Source: Bacteroidetes bacterium GWA2_31_9b (GTDB lineage Bacteria > Bacteroidota > Bacteroidia > Bacteroidales > UBA12077). Taken from it: a DNA stretch of 14,659 bases. A model generated the notes under the pieces. That model ran no database searches, was not told the DNA's origin, and was given only the letters and a program-made list of their open reading frames with translations. The stretch lies in contig MENE01000195.1 in NCBI GenBank assembly GCA_001769005.1, positions 1 through 14,659 on the forward strand, written 5' to 3'. Both the position numbers and the translations under genes were made by a program. This document shows, piece by piece, positions 5,895 through 13,525 of the stretch (position 1 is its first letter; the number at the start of each line of letters is the position of its first letter).

Positions 5895-5938
5895 ATGCAT
5901 TTTAAGTGACCATACAACTAAACTAAACAATTTACGAT

Positions 5939-6256
5939 ATGAATAATTTTTTAATAGCAATAATAATTGGACTTGTAGCAGGATTGATTGATATTACTCC
6001 GATGATAATAATGAAACTTGAGAAATCAGCAACTATCTCTGCTTTTGTTCATTATTTTGCACTTGGTTTAATTATTCCATTTGTGGACTGGGGAATTGCA
6101 CCTTGGATAAAAGGGATTGTTATTGCTTTATTGACTGCTATCCCGATAATGGTAATTGTATTTCCCAAAGACAAAAAAGCAATAATTCCAATGATTGTTT
6201 TTTCATTGATACTTGGTGCAGGAATTGGAATTGCCGGAGCAAAATTTATTGGATAA
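5939..6256 (+). CDS. Small four-helix membrane protein
   Basis: This 105-residue, highly hydrophobic protein has four predicted membrane segments at about 3-24, 33-54, 57-77 and 83-104. It carries only a few charged residues, in the short connections (MKLEKS, PKDKK). It is Ile-rich and Gly-rich with GLVAGLID and GAGIGIAGA packing motifs in the first and last helices. I do not recognise a named family. Its stop codon touches the start of the next gene (TAA at 6254-6256, ATG at 6257), so the two are almost certainly translated from one message. A role with the zinc-ribbon protein downstream is possible but unproven. Confidence 0.7.
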   Translation: MNNFLIAIIIGLVAGLIDITPMIIMKLEKSATISAFVHYFALGLIIPFVDWGIAPWIKGIVIALLTAIPIMVIVFPKDKKAIIPMIVFSLILGAGIGIAGAKFIG

Positions 6257-6607
6257 ATGAGTGAGTTGATTAAAGAAATAAAAAACAGCCGGATTCTTAA
6301 AAACAATGGCAGTTGGATGTATTGCAATAAATGCAATAAGACGGTTGGATATTTATGCTATTCGACCTACCAAGATTTTCAATTTGATTTCGTTTGCAAA
6401 TGTGGAAATATAGGTTCTTTCAGATTGCTATATAAAACTGACAAAGAACCAATAAAATCAACAGAGGATTTAAAGCTGATTAAAAATAGACTTTGTTGTA
6501 TAAACGATAATTCGCCTTTATTTACAATTGTTGATAAGAACATTGAAACGGTAAAATATTCAATTACATGTAATAATTGTTTAACACAATATGACAACAT
6601 CTCTTAA
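6257..6607 (+). CDS. Zinc-ribbon-like Cys-rich protein
   Basis: This 116-residue protein has paired cysteines typical of metal-binding knuckles: YCNKC (C23, C26), CKCG (C47, C49), LCC near residue 80 and CNNC (C105, C108). No membrane segment is present. I do not recognise a specific family, and a structural zinc site is the safe inference. The start abuts the preceding stop with no gap, and its 3' end overlaps the DUF3795 gene by 17 bp. This makes the middle gene of a tightly coupled trio. Confidence 0.65.
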   Translation: MSELIKEIKNSRILKNNGSWMYCNKCNKTVGYLCYSTYQDFQFDFVCKCGNIGSFRLLYKTDKEPIKSTEDLKLIKNRLCCINDNSPLFTIVDKNIETVKYSITCNNCLTQYDNIS

Positions 6608-7019
6608 ATATCTAGGACTTATTGCTCCATGTGGAATGAATTGTGGACTTTGTATTGGTCATTTACGAGAAAAAGGACCATGTGGAGGATGCTTTAAAAT
6701 TGATGATGAGAATAAGCCGAATGTTTGTCGAAGTTGCAAAATTGTAAACTGTAGTTTTTTAGCAGAAACTGAATCTGGATTTTGTTATGATTGCAAAAAG
6801 TATCCATGTACCAGATTAAAAAACCTTGATAAAAGATACAGGACTAATTACGGTATGAGCATGATCAAAAACCTTGCAAATATTAAGATCAATGGACTTT
6901 ATAGTTTTATAAAAAATGAAGAGAAAAAATGGAAATGCAAGGTTTGTGGTTCTGGATTATGTGTGCACAGAGATTTTTGTCTAAAATGTAAAACTAAAAT
7001 TAATAAAAACGCATGTTAA
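6591..7019 (+). CDS. DUF3795 domain-containing Cys-rich protein
   Basis: This 142-residue protein begins LIAPCGMNCGLCIGHL, the DUF3795 hallmark, followed by GPCGGC, CRSCKIVNC and GFCYDCKKYPC. About 17 cysteines in total suggest bound zinc or iron-sulphur; the role of the family is unknown. A second Cys cluster near the C-terminus (CKVCG, CLKCK) goes beyond the core motif. The gene overlaps the zinc-ribbon gene by 17 bp. Its stop codon TAA (7017-7019) lies inside the AAC border box of R7 (7018-7020), so gene end and cassette end coincide. Confidence 0.85.
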   Translation: MTTSLKYLGLIAPCGMNCGLCIGHLREKGPCGGCFKIDDENKPNVCRSCKIVNCSFLAETESGFCYDCKKYPCTRLKNLDKRYRTNYGMSMIKNLANIKINGLYSFIKNEEKKWKCKVCGSGLCVHRDFCLKCKTKINKNAC

Positions 7020-7162
7020 CCACGATTCACATTTTATGTGGGTTTAGGTAGAGCTCCTTTTGATAGGTTCAGTGTTTTTATAACATTTTTATTATTTTAA
7101 CTTCTTAAACAGGAAGCCTTAAAAAATAAAAACCCGCACTAATTCTAGCCTAAATCGTCGGA
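7011..7162 (+). repeat. attC-like repeat R7 (degenerate)
   Basis: The core runs from AAC (7018-7020) to GTC (7157-7159) where GTT is expected. TGTGGG and CCCGCA still form most of the inner stem, and ACGATT can pair with AATCGT. The centre keeps GTTCAGTG and TAACATTTTTATTATTTTAA, but AACGGC and CGCTGGGC are lost. About 21 extra bases sit at the same place as the R6 insertion. The left border ACGCATGTTAAC keeps ACGCA from the cassette 6 start. Confidence 0.6.
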
Positions 7163-7299
7163 TATTTAGATACATGAATAAAAATTGTTGTGACACATAT
7201 ACTCTCTAATTCATTCTATTTCCACATTCAACAAAGTGTTACCGATTTTGTTTATTTGTAAAAAACTGGTCGTAAATATTAACAAAAAGTGTACTTGAA

Positions 7300-8175
7300 A
7301 TGAAACTAATAATAATATTTTTTACTTTGACAATTTTTATATTGGCCTCGTGTAACGAGAACAAAACATCTAATTTGGCAATTACAAAATCCAACTATTT
7401 GACTTTTAAAAGCGGTTACTCTAACGTGAATGGACTGAAAATGTATTACGAAATTTATGGTGAAGGAAATCCTCTTGTTCTAATCCATGGTGGTGGTTCA
7501 ACAATTCAGACAAGTTTCGGTAGAATTATTCCTCTGCTAGCTAAAAACAGGCAGGTTATCGGTGTTGAATTACAAGCACACGGGCGAACAAGCGACAGAG
7601 AAAACGAACTTTCATTTGAGCAAGATGCTGATGATATTGCAATACTTTTAAAAAATATCAATATTTCCAAAGCTGATTTTTTTGGTTTTAGCAATGGTGG
7701 CACAACTGCTCTACAAATCGCCATCCGTCATCCTGAATTGGTTGATAAAATTATTGCAGCCTCCCCACTTTGCAAACGAAATGGAGTTCCTTCCAAGTTT
7801 TGGGGTTTTATGGAACATGCAGAGTTGGATAATATGCCAGAACTATTAAAAATAGCCTATAAACAGGTTGCTAAAGATTCCAACGGATTAAAAATTATGC
7901 ACGATAAGGACGCAAAAAGAATGGTAAATTTTAAAGATATTCCAGACGAAAAAATTAAATCCATTAATGCTCCAACTTTAATCGTAATTGGCGACAAAGA
8001 TATAATAACTCCTGAACATGCTTTAGAAATAAATAGGCTGATTACCAACTCACAATTAGCAATAATCCCCGGTGGACATGGCGAATACATTGGGGAAATA
8101 ACAACACTAAAACCTAACTCTAAAGAAAGTGACTTTATTATTCCAATTATTGAAAAGTTCCTTGACAAAAAATAA
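7300..8175 (+). CDS. Lipoprotein alpha/beta hydrolase
   Basis: This 291-residue protein starts with a lipoprotein signal (lipobox LASC, Cys18) and then has a full alpha/beta hydrolase fold. Visible elements are the oxyanion HGGG at 63-66, the nucleophile elbow GFSNGG with Ser131, the acid in GDKDIITPEH (D234) and the catalytic His260 in PGGHGEY. All three catalytic residues are present. It should sit on the periplasmic or outer face and cleave an ester, peroxide or similar small substrate that I cannot specify. It follows degenerate repeat R7 by about 140 bp and may be the last cassette gene, or the first gene outside the array. No clear closing repeat follows before 13526. Confidence 0.87.
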   Translation: MKLIIIFFTLTIFILASCNENKTSNLAITKSNYLTFKSGYSNVNGLKMYYEIYGEGNPLVLIHGGGSTIQTSFGRIIPLLAKNRQVIGVELQAHGRTSDRENELSFEQDADDIAILLKNINISKADFFGFSNGGTTALQIAIRHPELVDKIIAASPLCKRNGVPSKFWGFMEHAELDNMPELLKIAYKQVAKDSNGLKIMHDKDAKRMVNFKDIPDEKIKSINAPTLIVIGDKDIITPEHALEINRLITNSQLAIIPGGHGEYIGEITTLKPNSKESDFIIPIIEKFLDKK

Positions 8176-8482
8176 AAACAACGAACTTCCACCTATAAAT
8201 AGATTTATTAAAGCTGAGATTCAGAAACAAAAAATAATATTTTAAATTCGTATTTAACGCGAGAAATAATTGCTTAGTCAACTCCACAACAAATTCTTCC
8301 GTGTGGTTTTGCACTACTATCATCTTAGTGAAATTTTTGAAAGAATAGAATTGTAGGAATTTAATGAAAATAACTATTAAATTTGTTATTAAAGGTTTTA
8401 ACTACCTGTTTTTTGAAAATTTTTGGTGAAAATAGTTGAATATATTTTGTTTTTTAAGGTTGTTATACACAAAGAACCAATT
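8176..8482. other. Intergenic region without recognised gene
   Basis: This 307-bp AT-rich gap lies between the hydrolase and the nucleotidyltransferase gene. I see no coding frame of note, no repeat of the cassette family and no perfect promoter. TATATTTTG at 8441-8449 is one base longer than a -7 element and lacks a TTTG partner at the right distance. A TTG at 8423 could extend the downstream protein by 20 residues, but the ATG at 8483 is preferred. Confidence 0.5.
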
Positions 8483-9412
8483 ATGGAACAAAAACTAATA
8501 AACACTCTAATCTATTTCGACCTGTTTAAACATCCTCTTTCTAGTAAAGAAATCATGCTATATTCCGGGATATTTCCTGAGCATGAAAAAAAGGCAATAG
8601 CGTTTTTACAATTACTTCTTCAGCAAGGTACTTTGAGTTTTTATAATGGTTATTACTTTTTTGGTTCAGATATCTCAAAGTATGATAACCGAATGAGAGG
8701 TAATGAAGGTGCTAAAGAAGGATTTAAAACTGCCGTTAAATTCACTAAAATAATTGCACGCTTCCCGTTTGTTAGAGGAGTTCTTCTTTCTGGTTCAATA
8801 TCCAAGAGTATTATGTTAGATGATGATGATATCGATTATTTTATTATAACAGCCCCAAATCGATTATGGATTGCCAGAACAATGTTGGTTCTTTTCCGTA
8901 AGCTTTTTCTACTCAATTCGCATAAGAAATTCTGTATTAACTACTTTGTAGACACCGACAACCTTACAATTAAAGAGCGAAATCTATATAATGCTACTGA
9001 AATTGCATTTCTGATTCCAATATATAATGTTAAACTTCATCAGGAAATTTTAAGATCAAACCAGTGGATTCAAGAGTTTTATCCAACATTTAAGCAGAAC
9101 GGCAACCTGGTTTTTGAAAAGAATTTTTTGTCAAAAAAAATTCTTGAGTATTTACTTAACATAACTATTGCCGACAAATTAGAAACCTTCCTGTATGAAA
9201 AATCAAAAGTATATATAAATAAAAAATTCAAGTATTATGATAATGAGATGTTCTCCAGGTGTTTTCGTATTAAAAAAAATGAATTACGCTATTTCCCAAA
9301 TGAAAATTGTGCCAATATTATGGCACGATTTAATAAAAGAGTAGAGGAAATAGTACTCACTAAGATTATTTATTTTTCAGATGATAAAAAAAACCTTTAT
9401 GAAAAAGGTTAA
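8483..9412 (+). CDS. Nucleotidyltransferase-like protein (polysaccharide locus)
   Basis: This 309-residue protein has an N-terminal winged-helix-like part (about 1-65: KHPLSSKEIMLYSG and a QQGTLSFYNGYYFF wing). A pol-beta-type nucleotidyltransferase core follows, with SGSISK at 103-108 and DDDDIDYF at 113-120; two of these Asp residues would bind metal. The C-terminal 150 residues are helical and unrecognised. The substrate is unknown. Its place beside an epimerase gene and a Wzz/ligase operon suggests a job in surface polysaccharide synthesis or its control. I chose the ATG at 8483; the upstream in-frame TTG gives a non-conserved hydrophobic extension. Its end overlaps the epimerase start by 14 bp. 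Confidence 0.68.
   Translation: MEQKLINTLIYFDLFKHPLSSKEIMLYSGIFPEHEKKAIAFLQLLLQQGTLSFYNGYYFFGSDISKYDNRMRGNEGAKEGFKTAVKFTKIIARFPFVRGVLLSGSISKSIMLDDDDIDYFIITAPNRLWIARTMLVLFRKLFLLNSHKKFCINYFVDTDNLTIKERNLYNATEIAFLIPIYNVKLHQEILRSNQWIQEFYPTFKQNGNLVFEKNFLSKKILEYLLNITIADKLETFLYEKSKVYINKKFKYYDNEMFSRCFRIKKNELRYFPNENCANIMARFNKRVEEIVLTKIIYFSDDKKNLYEKG
9392..9410 (+). promoter_or_regulatory. Hairpin holding a start codon in its loop
   Basis: AACCTTT (9392-9398) and AAAGGTT (9404-9410) form a perfect 7-bp stem whose 5-base loop is ATGAA, so the epimerase start at 9399 is the loop. The hairpin also lies on the last codons of the upstream gene. Ribosomes finishing that gene would open it, which would couple translation. 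Only the structure is seen; the effect is inferred. Confidence 0.4.
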
Positions 9413-10337
9413 TGAAAATATATGGATTCTAGGAAGCAACGGTTTTATAGGCAAGTCGCTTATTAAAGTATTATCAAATGAACGCAATTATTATTTACAT
9501 CTGCTAATTCACAAAAATTATAATTTAAAGGAAATTGAAAGTTATAATTGTTTTATTGCAAACCTCTCAAACATACGTAAGGAGTTTTTCTTAAACTATC
9601 CTCCAAAAGTAATCTTTCATGCAACCCGTGGTGGTGGAAGAAATATTTTTTGGAGGTATATAAAAGCTTACCATGGGAATAAGGCAAATCAAAGACTTGC
9701 AAATATGATGTTAGGATTGCAGCATCCACCCATTGTAATATATGTTTCAGGTTCACTTATGTATGGTCAAATATCACAAGAGAAGCAAGCCATTGAAGGG
9801 GATTCTCTGAATCCTTATTCATATGCGAGAGTATATCAATATGCAGAAAAACCATGGTTAGATGCTCAAAAAAATCAAATTTTAGATGTCCGATTTGCTC
9901 GCCCGGGCTGGATTGTTGGCCCTTCATCTTGGTTTTATGAGTTTTTTTGGCTGCCGTACAAGAAAAAGGGGAAAGTTCCTTACTATGGTAATGGGAATCA
10001 GTTAATGTCAGTAGTTCATTATATTGATTGTGCAAATCTCATTATGTCTCTTTATGAATTTGGTAGAGAATTTCAGGATTTGAATATTTCACCTTGCGAA
10101 CCAATTACACAATATGATTTTTCATCAAGTCTTGCTGAATTACTCGCCGTTGAATTAGAGCAAGTATCTTTTTCAAAATTAAAATGGGATGTTGGTAAAA
10201 TTGCTGCTGAAGCTCTTACTTCGTCAATACCAATGCAAACAAAATACCCGGAAATTCATACTAAAACAAACATTAAATTCAAAAGTGTGAAAGATATTTT
10301 AACTGATGTTGTTGCCATTTTGGAACACAAAAAGTGA
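9399..10337 (+). CDS. NAD-dependent epimerase/dehydratase family protein
   Basis: This protein of about 312 residues belongs to the extended short-chain dehydrogenase superfamily. GSNGFIG at 13-19 is the nucleotide-binding GxxGxxG loop, YVSGSLMYG supplies the active-site Ser/Thr strand, and YQYAEK supplies the YxxxK pair. RPGWIVGP is the typical substrate-side strand. It probably modifies or epimerises a nucleotide sugar for the surface polysaccharide encoded nearby. I prefer the ATG at 9399; an in-frame ATG at 9381 adds six residues. It overlaps the upstream nucleotidyltransferase gene by 14 bp, and its last 39 bp overlap the convergent methyltransferase gene tail to tail. Confidence 0.83.
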   Translation: MKKVNENIWILGSNGFIGKSLIKVLSNERNYYLHLLIHKNYNLKEIESYNCFIANLSNIRKEFFLNYPPKVIFHATRGGGRNIFWRYIKAYHGNKANQRLANMMLGLQHPPIVIYVSGSLMYGQISQEKQAIEGDSLNPYSYARVYQYAEKPWLDAQKNQILDVRFARPGWIVGPSSWFYEFFWLPYKKKGKVPYYGNGNQLMSVVHYIDCANLIMSLYEFGREFQDLNISPCEPITQYDFSSSLAELLAVELEQVSFSKLKWDVGKIAAEALTSSIPMQTKYPEIHTKTNIKFKSVKDILTDVVAILEHKK

Positions 10338-11111
10338 ATACTCACCATATTTCCAGAGAAATGATTTGTTGAATATTGTATCTATCTTCCACAACATCCT
10401 TCTTCCCTTATTTCCCAAATATTTGTTTATTCGGATATAATACCATGCCGGATGTAAAATGCTATATCCCCTATTTCTAACAAGATTCATACTACTAAAT
10501 GCACTTTTTATTTGAGCCGGAGTATAACATTTACTAGGTAAATATTTTGTTGGAGAATAACCTCCCCATTCAGGTTTTAACCTCGCAAAAGCTGATCTAA
10601 AATGCAGTTTAAGTAGTTCAATGAAAATACCCATTAAATAGTACTTATTTACAAATGATAATACAAGTACCCCGTCAGGAGCTAAAGAGTTTTGCAGATT
10701 TTGGGCTGCAAGTTGCAAATCTTCAACAGTATTAAGTGCACCAAAAAAAACATATACCAAATCAAATTTAATGTCTGGAATTAAAACATCAATATCCTCA
10801 ACACTACCTTTAAAAGCTGTAACATTTTTTAATCCTTCATCATCAATTCTTTTTTGTGCAATTCCTTGCATCTCTACTGATATATCAATACCAAATATTT
10901 GGGTATTAGGATGTGTTTTGGCAAAGTGGATAAGATCTATGCCTGTTCCAAATCCAACTTCAAGGACGTTGGAGAATTTCCAACGCTTTACTTCTTCCCT
11001 AAAATCTTGCCTAATTCGTTGCAATACCGGATTCTGCCAATATCTTAGATCAAAATCCTTTGCATCAGTATTGTAGTATAGTTCTACTTGTTTGTAAAAA
11101 TCATTGCTCAT
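10299..11111 (-). CDS. Class I SAM-dependent methyltransferase
   Basis: This 270-residue protein has the class I methyltransferase signature: EVGFGTG at 51-57 (motif I), GIDIS with D76 at the end of the second strand, and FDLVYVFFGALNTV as the motif IV region. The C-terminal part (LKPEWGGYSPTKYLPS onward) is a substrate-side extension. I chose the ATG at 11111 (MSNDFYKQV); the frame runs open to 11204, but that part lies within the ligase gene. It overlaps the ligase stop by 11 bp, so it is the third gene of the minus-strand operon. It could methylate a sugar or lipid carrier of the surface polysaccharide. It converges on the epimerase gene with a 39-bp overlap. Confidence 0.82.
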   Translation of the reverse strand: MSNDFYKQVELYYNTDAKDFDLRYWQNPVLQRIRQDFREEVKRWKFSNVLEVGFGTGIDLIHFAKTHPNTQIFGIDISVEMQGIAQKRIDDEGLKNVTAFKGSVEDIDVLIPDIKFDLVYVFFGALNTVEDLQLAAQNLQNSLAPDGVLVLSFVNKYYLMGIFIELLKLHFRSAFARLKPEWGGYSPTKYLPSKCYTPAQIKSAFSSMNLVRNRGYSILHPAWYYIRINKYLGNKGRRMLWKIDTIFNKSFLWKYGEYSLFVFQNGNNIS

Positions 11112-12534
11112 TTGATAATTTGTAATTTGCTGCAAGCCAGGCGGCGGTAGCCCAAAACAGAAATGCAACTTTGTCAGTATTAAGAAAATTATTGAAAATT
11201 CCATGAAACAAGTACGTTGATAAAGCTACAAATGCAATAAGTATATTCCTCCTTAAAGCAGAGCCATAGCTAACTGTAAAAACAATAAAAATCCAACGGA
11301 CTACAAGTGCAACCCAACCAATCAAACCAAGTATTCCCATTTCGCTTATTGCTAAAAGGTATTCAGAATGAGCTGTGCCACCTGAGTTCTCTGGTATATC
11401 CCAAGGATTTTTTACGGTAAGTCTATTCTCCAACCTTTTATCCTGATATGGAATATAAACAAATTGAAAAGTACCGGAACCAAAACCAGTTAATGGTTTC
11501 TCTTTAAACATCCGGAGTGCTGCAGACCACCTATTTAATCGTTCAATATTAGATACATCGGTATATATATTGGCAGATGAAATGGTTCTATCTATTATTC
11601 CGGCTTGTGAATAGGATGATATTTGAGTAATATTTTTCATTCGGGTAACAATATCCCTTTTAAAGATAAATCCAACACTGGAAATTATAGCAAGCGTAAT
11701 TACCAAATACAAGAAACGGATTCTTAACCACAGAATTATAAAAATTGATATTGAAAACAAAATACTTAGGAATCCTGCTCTACTTTTGCTTAATACAACA
11801 CATATAAAAAAGAATATACACAATCCTATTGATAAAAGTTTTGTTCGCCCTTGAGACATTATAGAATATACAAACCAGAAACCACCAAGGAGAGCTGCAA
11901 CTGCACTATAGATTGTATGATCTTTATAAAAAGGCCGAAAAATTCCTCTTACTACAACCGGATTCCAGTCAAATTCCCAGTATTGATAAATTGCCCATAA
12001 TGTAACTAAGAAAAATCCTAATCCATATACAACAATTAACGTAAAAAATAACTTGGGATCAGTAGTAAATAGTTTTATGAAATAGAGATAAAAAACAAGA
12101 ATATATATAAGGTTAACTAATGAAAATTTTAGAGATATCCCCAAATTTCCAGAGAAAGGAATGGAAACAACAAAAGCTAGTACAAGAGGAATAGCCCATA
12201 AAAGTTCTTTATATATTCTGGAAATAAACTGTATAGGATGTATAATAAATTCGAAAAAAATAACAAATGCCAATATTGCTATTAATGGTTCTGTTGGAAT
12301 AAAAATCATTGAATTGTCAATAAAGGGCAGTTCTATGGAGAAGGGTAATAAAAAAGCTAAAGTTTTTACAAATGCAACTTGTAAATTAAACAATACCACT
12401 AAATAGGCAGTAATTGCAATTAACAGTATAGAAAATGGTAATAATAGAATTGGAATATAAAGCAAACATAAAATGCAGCCAACAACAATTATTGGTAGAA
12501 AGTAAAAAATTATCCTTTGCTTAATTAAATACAT
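11101..12534 (-). CDS. O-antigen ligase/polymerase family membrane protein (Wzy/WaaL type)
   Basis: This 477-residue membrane protein has about ten to twelve hydrophobic segments and one large periplasmic loop (about 305-395). Features of the Wzy_C family are SKSRAG before the loop, NRWSAALRMFKEKPLTGFG inside it, and AHSEYLLAISEMGILGLIGW after it. The HSEYL and LTGFG motifs are the ones normally conserved. It would polymerise polysaccharide repeats or ligate them to a lipid carrier in the inner membrane; which of the two cannot be told from sequence. It follows the Wzz gene by 3 bp and overlaps the methyltransferase start by 11 bp, so the three genes form one minus-strand operon. Confidence 0.87.
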   Translation of the reverse strand: MYLIKQRIIFYFLPIIVVGCILCLLYIPILLLPFSILLIAITAYLVVLFNLQVAFVKTLAFLLPFSIELPFIDNSMIFIPTEPLIAILAFVIFFEFIIHPIQFISRIYKELLWAIPLVLAFVVSIPFSGNLGISLKFSLVNLIYILVFYLYFIKLFTTDPKLFFTLIVVYGLGFFLVTLWAIYQYWEFDWNPVVVRGIFRPFYKDHTIYSAVAALLGGFWFVYSIMSQGRTKLLSIGLCIFFFICVVLSKSRAGFLSILFSISIFIILWLRIRFLYLVITLAIISSVGFIFKRDIVTRMKNITQISSYSQAGIIDRTISSANIYTDVSNIERLNRWSAALRMFKEKPLTGFGSGTFQFVYIPYQDKRLENRLTVKNPWDIPENSGGTAHSEYLLAISEMGILGLIGWVALVVRWIFIVFTVSYGSALRRNILIAFVALSTYLFHGIFNNFLNTDKVAFLFWATAAWLAANYKLSNEQ

Positions 12535-12537
12535 ACT

Positions 12538-13401
12538 TTATTTAGGGTCAACCAATAATGCCTGAATAAAAATAGCTATAACCAGATAGGTAATTATTGT
12601 AGCAAATACTATAAGTAAACGAGGAGGCCAATAAGGTGAGTGAGAAGGTTTAGCATCTGTTATAATATATGCTTTGGGTAGAGGTGTTTCTAAGCTATTC
12701 TTAATTGTAAAATACTTATTCCTTAATTCAGCAAGAACCTGAATTTCTGCTCCGTATAATAATTTATCTCTACTAAGTTCCGATGGCACATTATTCGTAC
12801 CATTCGATTGCGTTTTTATCAAAAGCAGAATTTTCTTTTCCAATTGATTAATCTCCTCTTGTTTTGCGTCTAATAGATCCATTGCATATTTATAGCTTAA
12901 TTGCCTGTTCTCTTGAAAAATACTCTCTTTTATTACATCACTAAGTTCAACAATTGTATTAGCCATGATGGCTGCTGTTTCTGAATTTTGATCTTTCACT
13001 GATATTGAAATTGATCCATACCTTGTTTTCTCAATTTTAATTTTTTTGGTCATCATGCTGTAATAGATACTTTTACTTCGATTTGAATTTGAATTGAGTT
13101 TACTATTTTTTGTTAAGTTAAATCGGTTGTCAAGACTATCAAGCAACCTGCTTGATTTGAGGATTTGTATATAAGCATCTATTTCAACATTATTTCCAAA
13201 ACCAATTCCTAATTGGTTGTTGAACTGAGTTGTAAGGGTAACCGGGGCATAAATAATTGCCTCAGATTTATATTGTGGTGCAATAAATAGTGGAGATGTA
13301 CATAAGTAAACTACAATTGCAGAGATAATTACACCAAATAGTAAAGTCTTTATAAACTTTCGCTTGAAAAGATTAGATAGTAGAGTTTGATTACTTTCCA
13401 T
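12538..13401 (-). CDS. Wzz-type chain-length determinant protein
   Basis: This 287-residue protein has the Wzz/polysaccharide co-polymerase layout: a short cytoplasmic N-terminus, a membrane helix at about 19-37, a periplasmic domain with YKSEAIIYAP early on, a coiled-coil region (about 165-205) and a second membrane helix at about 261-281 preceded by the Pro-rich SHSPYWPPR. No tyrosine kinase domain follows, so it is the kinase-free type. It should set the length of the chains made by the ligase/polymerase whose gene begins 3 bp downstream. Its upstream region (13402-13500) is the probable operon promoter, although no perfect TAnnTTTG is visible there. Confidence 0.88.
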   Translation of the reverse strand: MESNQTLLSNLFKRKFIKTLLFGVIISAIVVYLCTSPLFIAPQYKSEAIIYAPVTLTTQFNNQLGIGFGNNVEIDAYIQILKSSRLLDSLDNRFNLTKNSKLNSNSNRSKSIYYSMMTKKIKIEKTRYGSISISVKDQNSETAAIMANTIVELSDVIKESIFQENRQLSYKYAMDLLDAKQEEINQLEKKILLLIKTQSNGTNNVPSELSRDKLLYGAEIQVLAELRNKYFTIKNSLETPLPKAYIITDAKPSHSPYWPPRLLIVFATIITYLVIAIFIQALLVDPK

Positions 13402-13525
13402 AAGTAGTTCTTTATTTTAAGTAAACATTCTGTTTTAGGTAAATTTAAAAAAAAATCAGATCATAATCACTTTTAAACCTAAATATGAAAACAATTTAAG
13501 AATCTAAAATATTAAATCAACGCTT

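Larger units (their letters stand above)
21..7159 (+). mobile_element. Integron-like gene-cassette array (integrase not in window)
   Basis: Seven related fold-back repeats (R1-R7) alternate with short gene units, all genes reading on the + strand. Each unit starts with GTT plus unit-specific bases and ends with the reverse complement of those bases plus AAC: GTTATGCAT/ATGCATAAC (148/1106), GTTGGGCAT/ATGCCCAAC (1233/1757), GTTAACAAC/GTTGTTAAC (1882/2640), GTTGTAGCC/GGCTACAAC (2768/3577). In known integrons the cassette owns both border boxes and the attC hairpin at its 3' end, and integrase cuts inside GTT; this array has the same logic. The repeats decay to the right (R7, then R8), as older, distal cassettes would. 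Without an integrase it could be a CALIN-type cluster (attC sites lacking an integrase), or the integrase may lie to the left. Mobility is inferred. Confidence 0.72.

Noticed and set aside
8284..8315. CCACA/TGTGG inverted repeat as a terminator after the hydrolase gene
   Set aside because: The stem is only 5 bp with a long loop and no T run follows, so it is not convincing.
8435..8449. Promoter upstream of the nucleotidyltransferase gene
   Set aside because: TATATTTTG has one base too many for TAnnTTTG, and no TTTG lies 19 bases upstream.
10771..11076. Plus-strand frame across the methyltransferase gene
   Set aside because: It is antisense to a well-supported methyltransferase with clear motifs.
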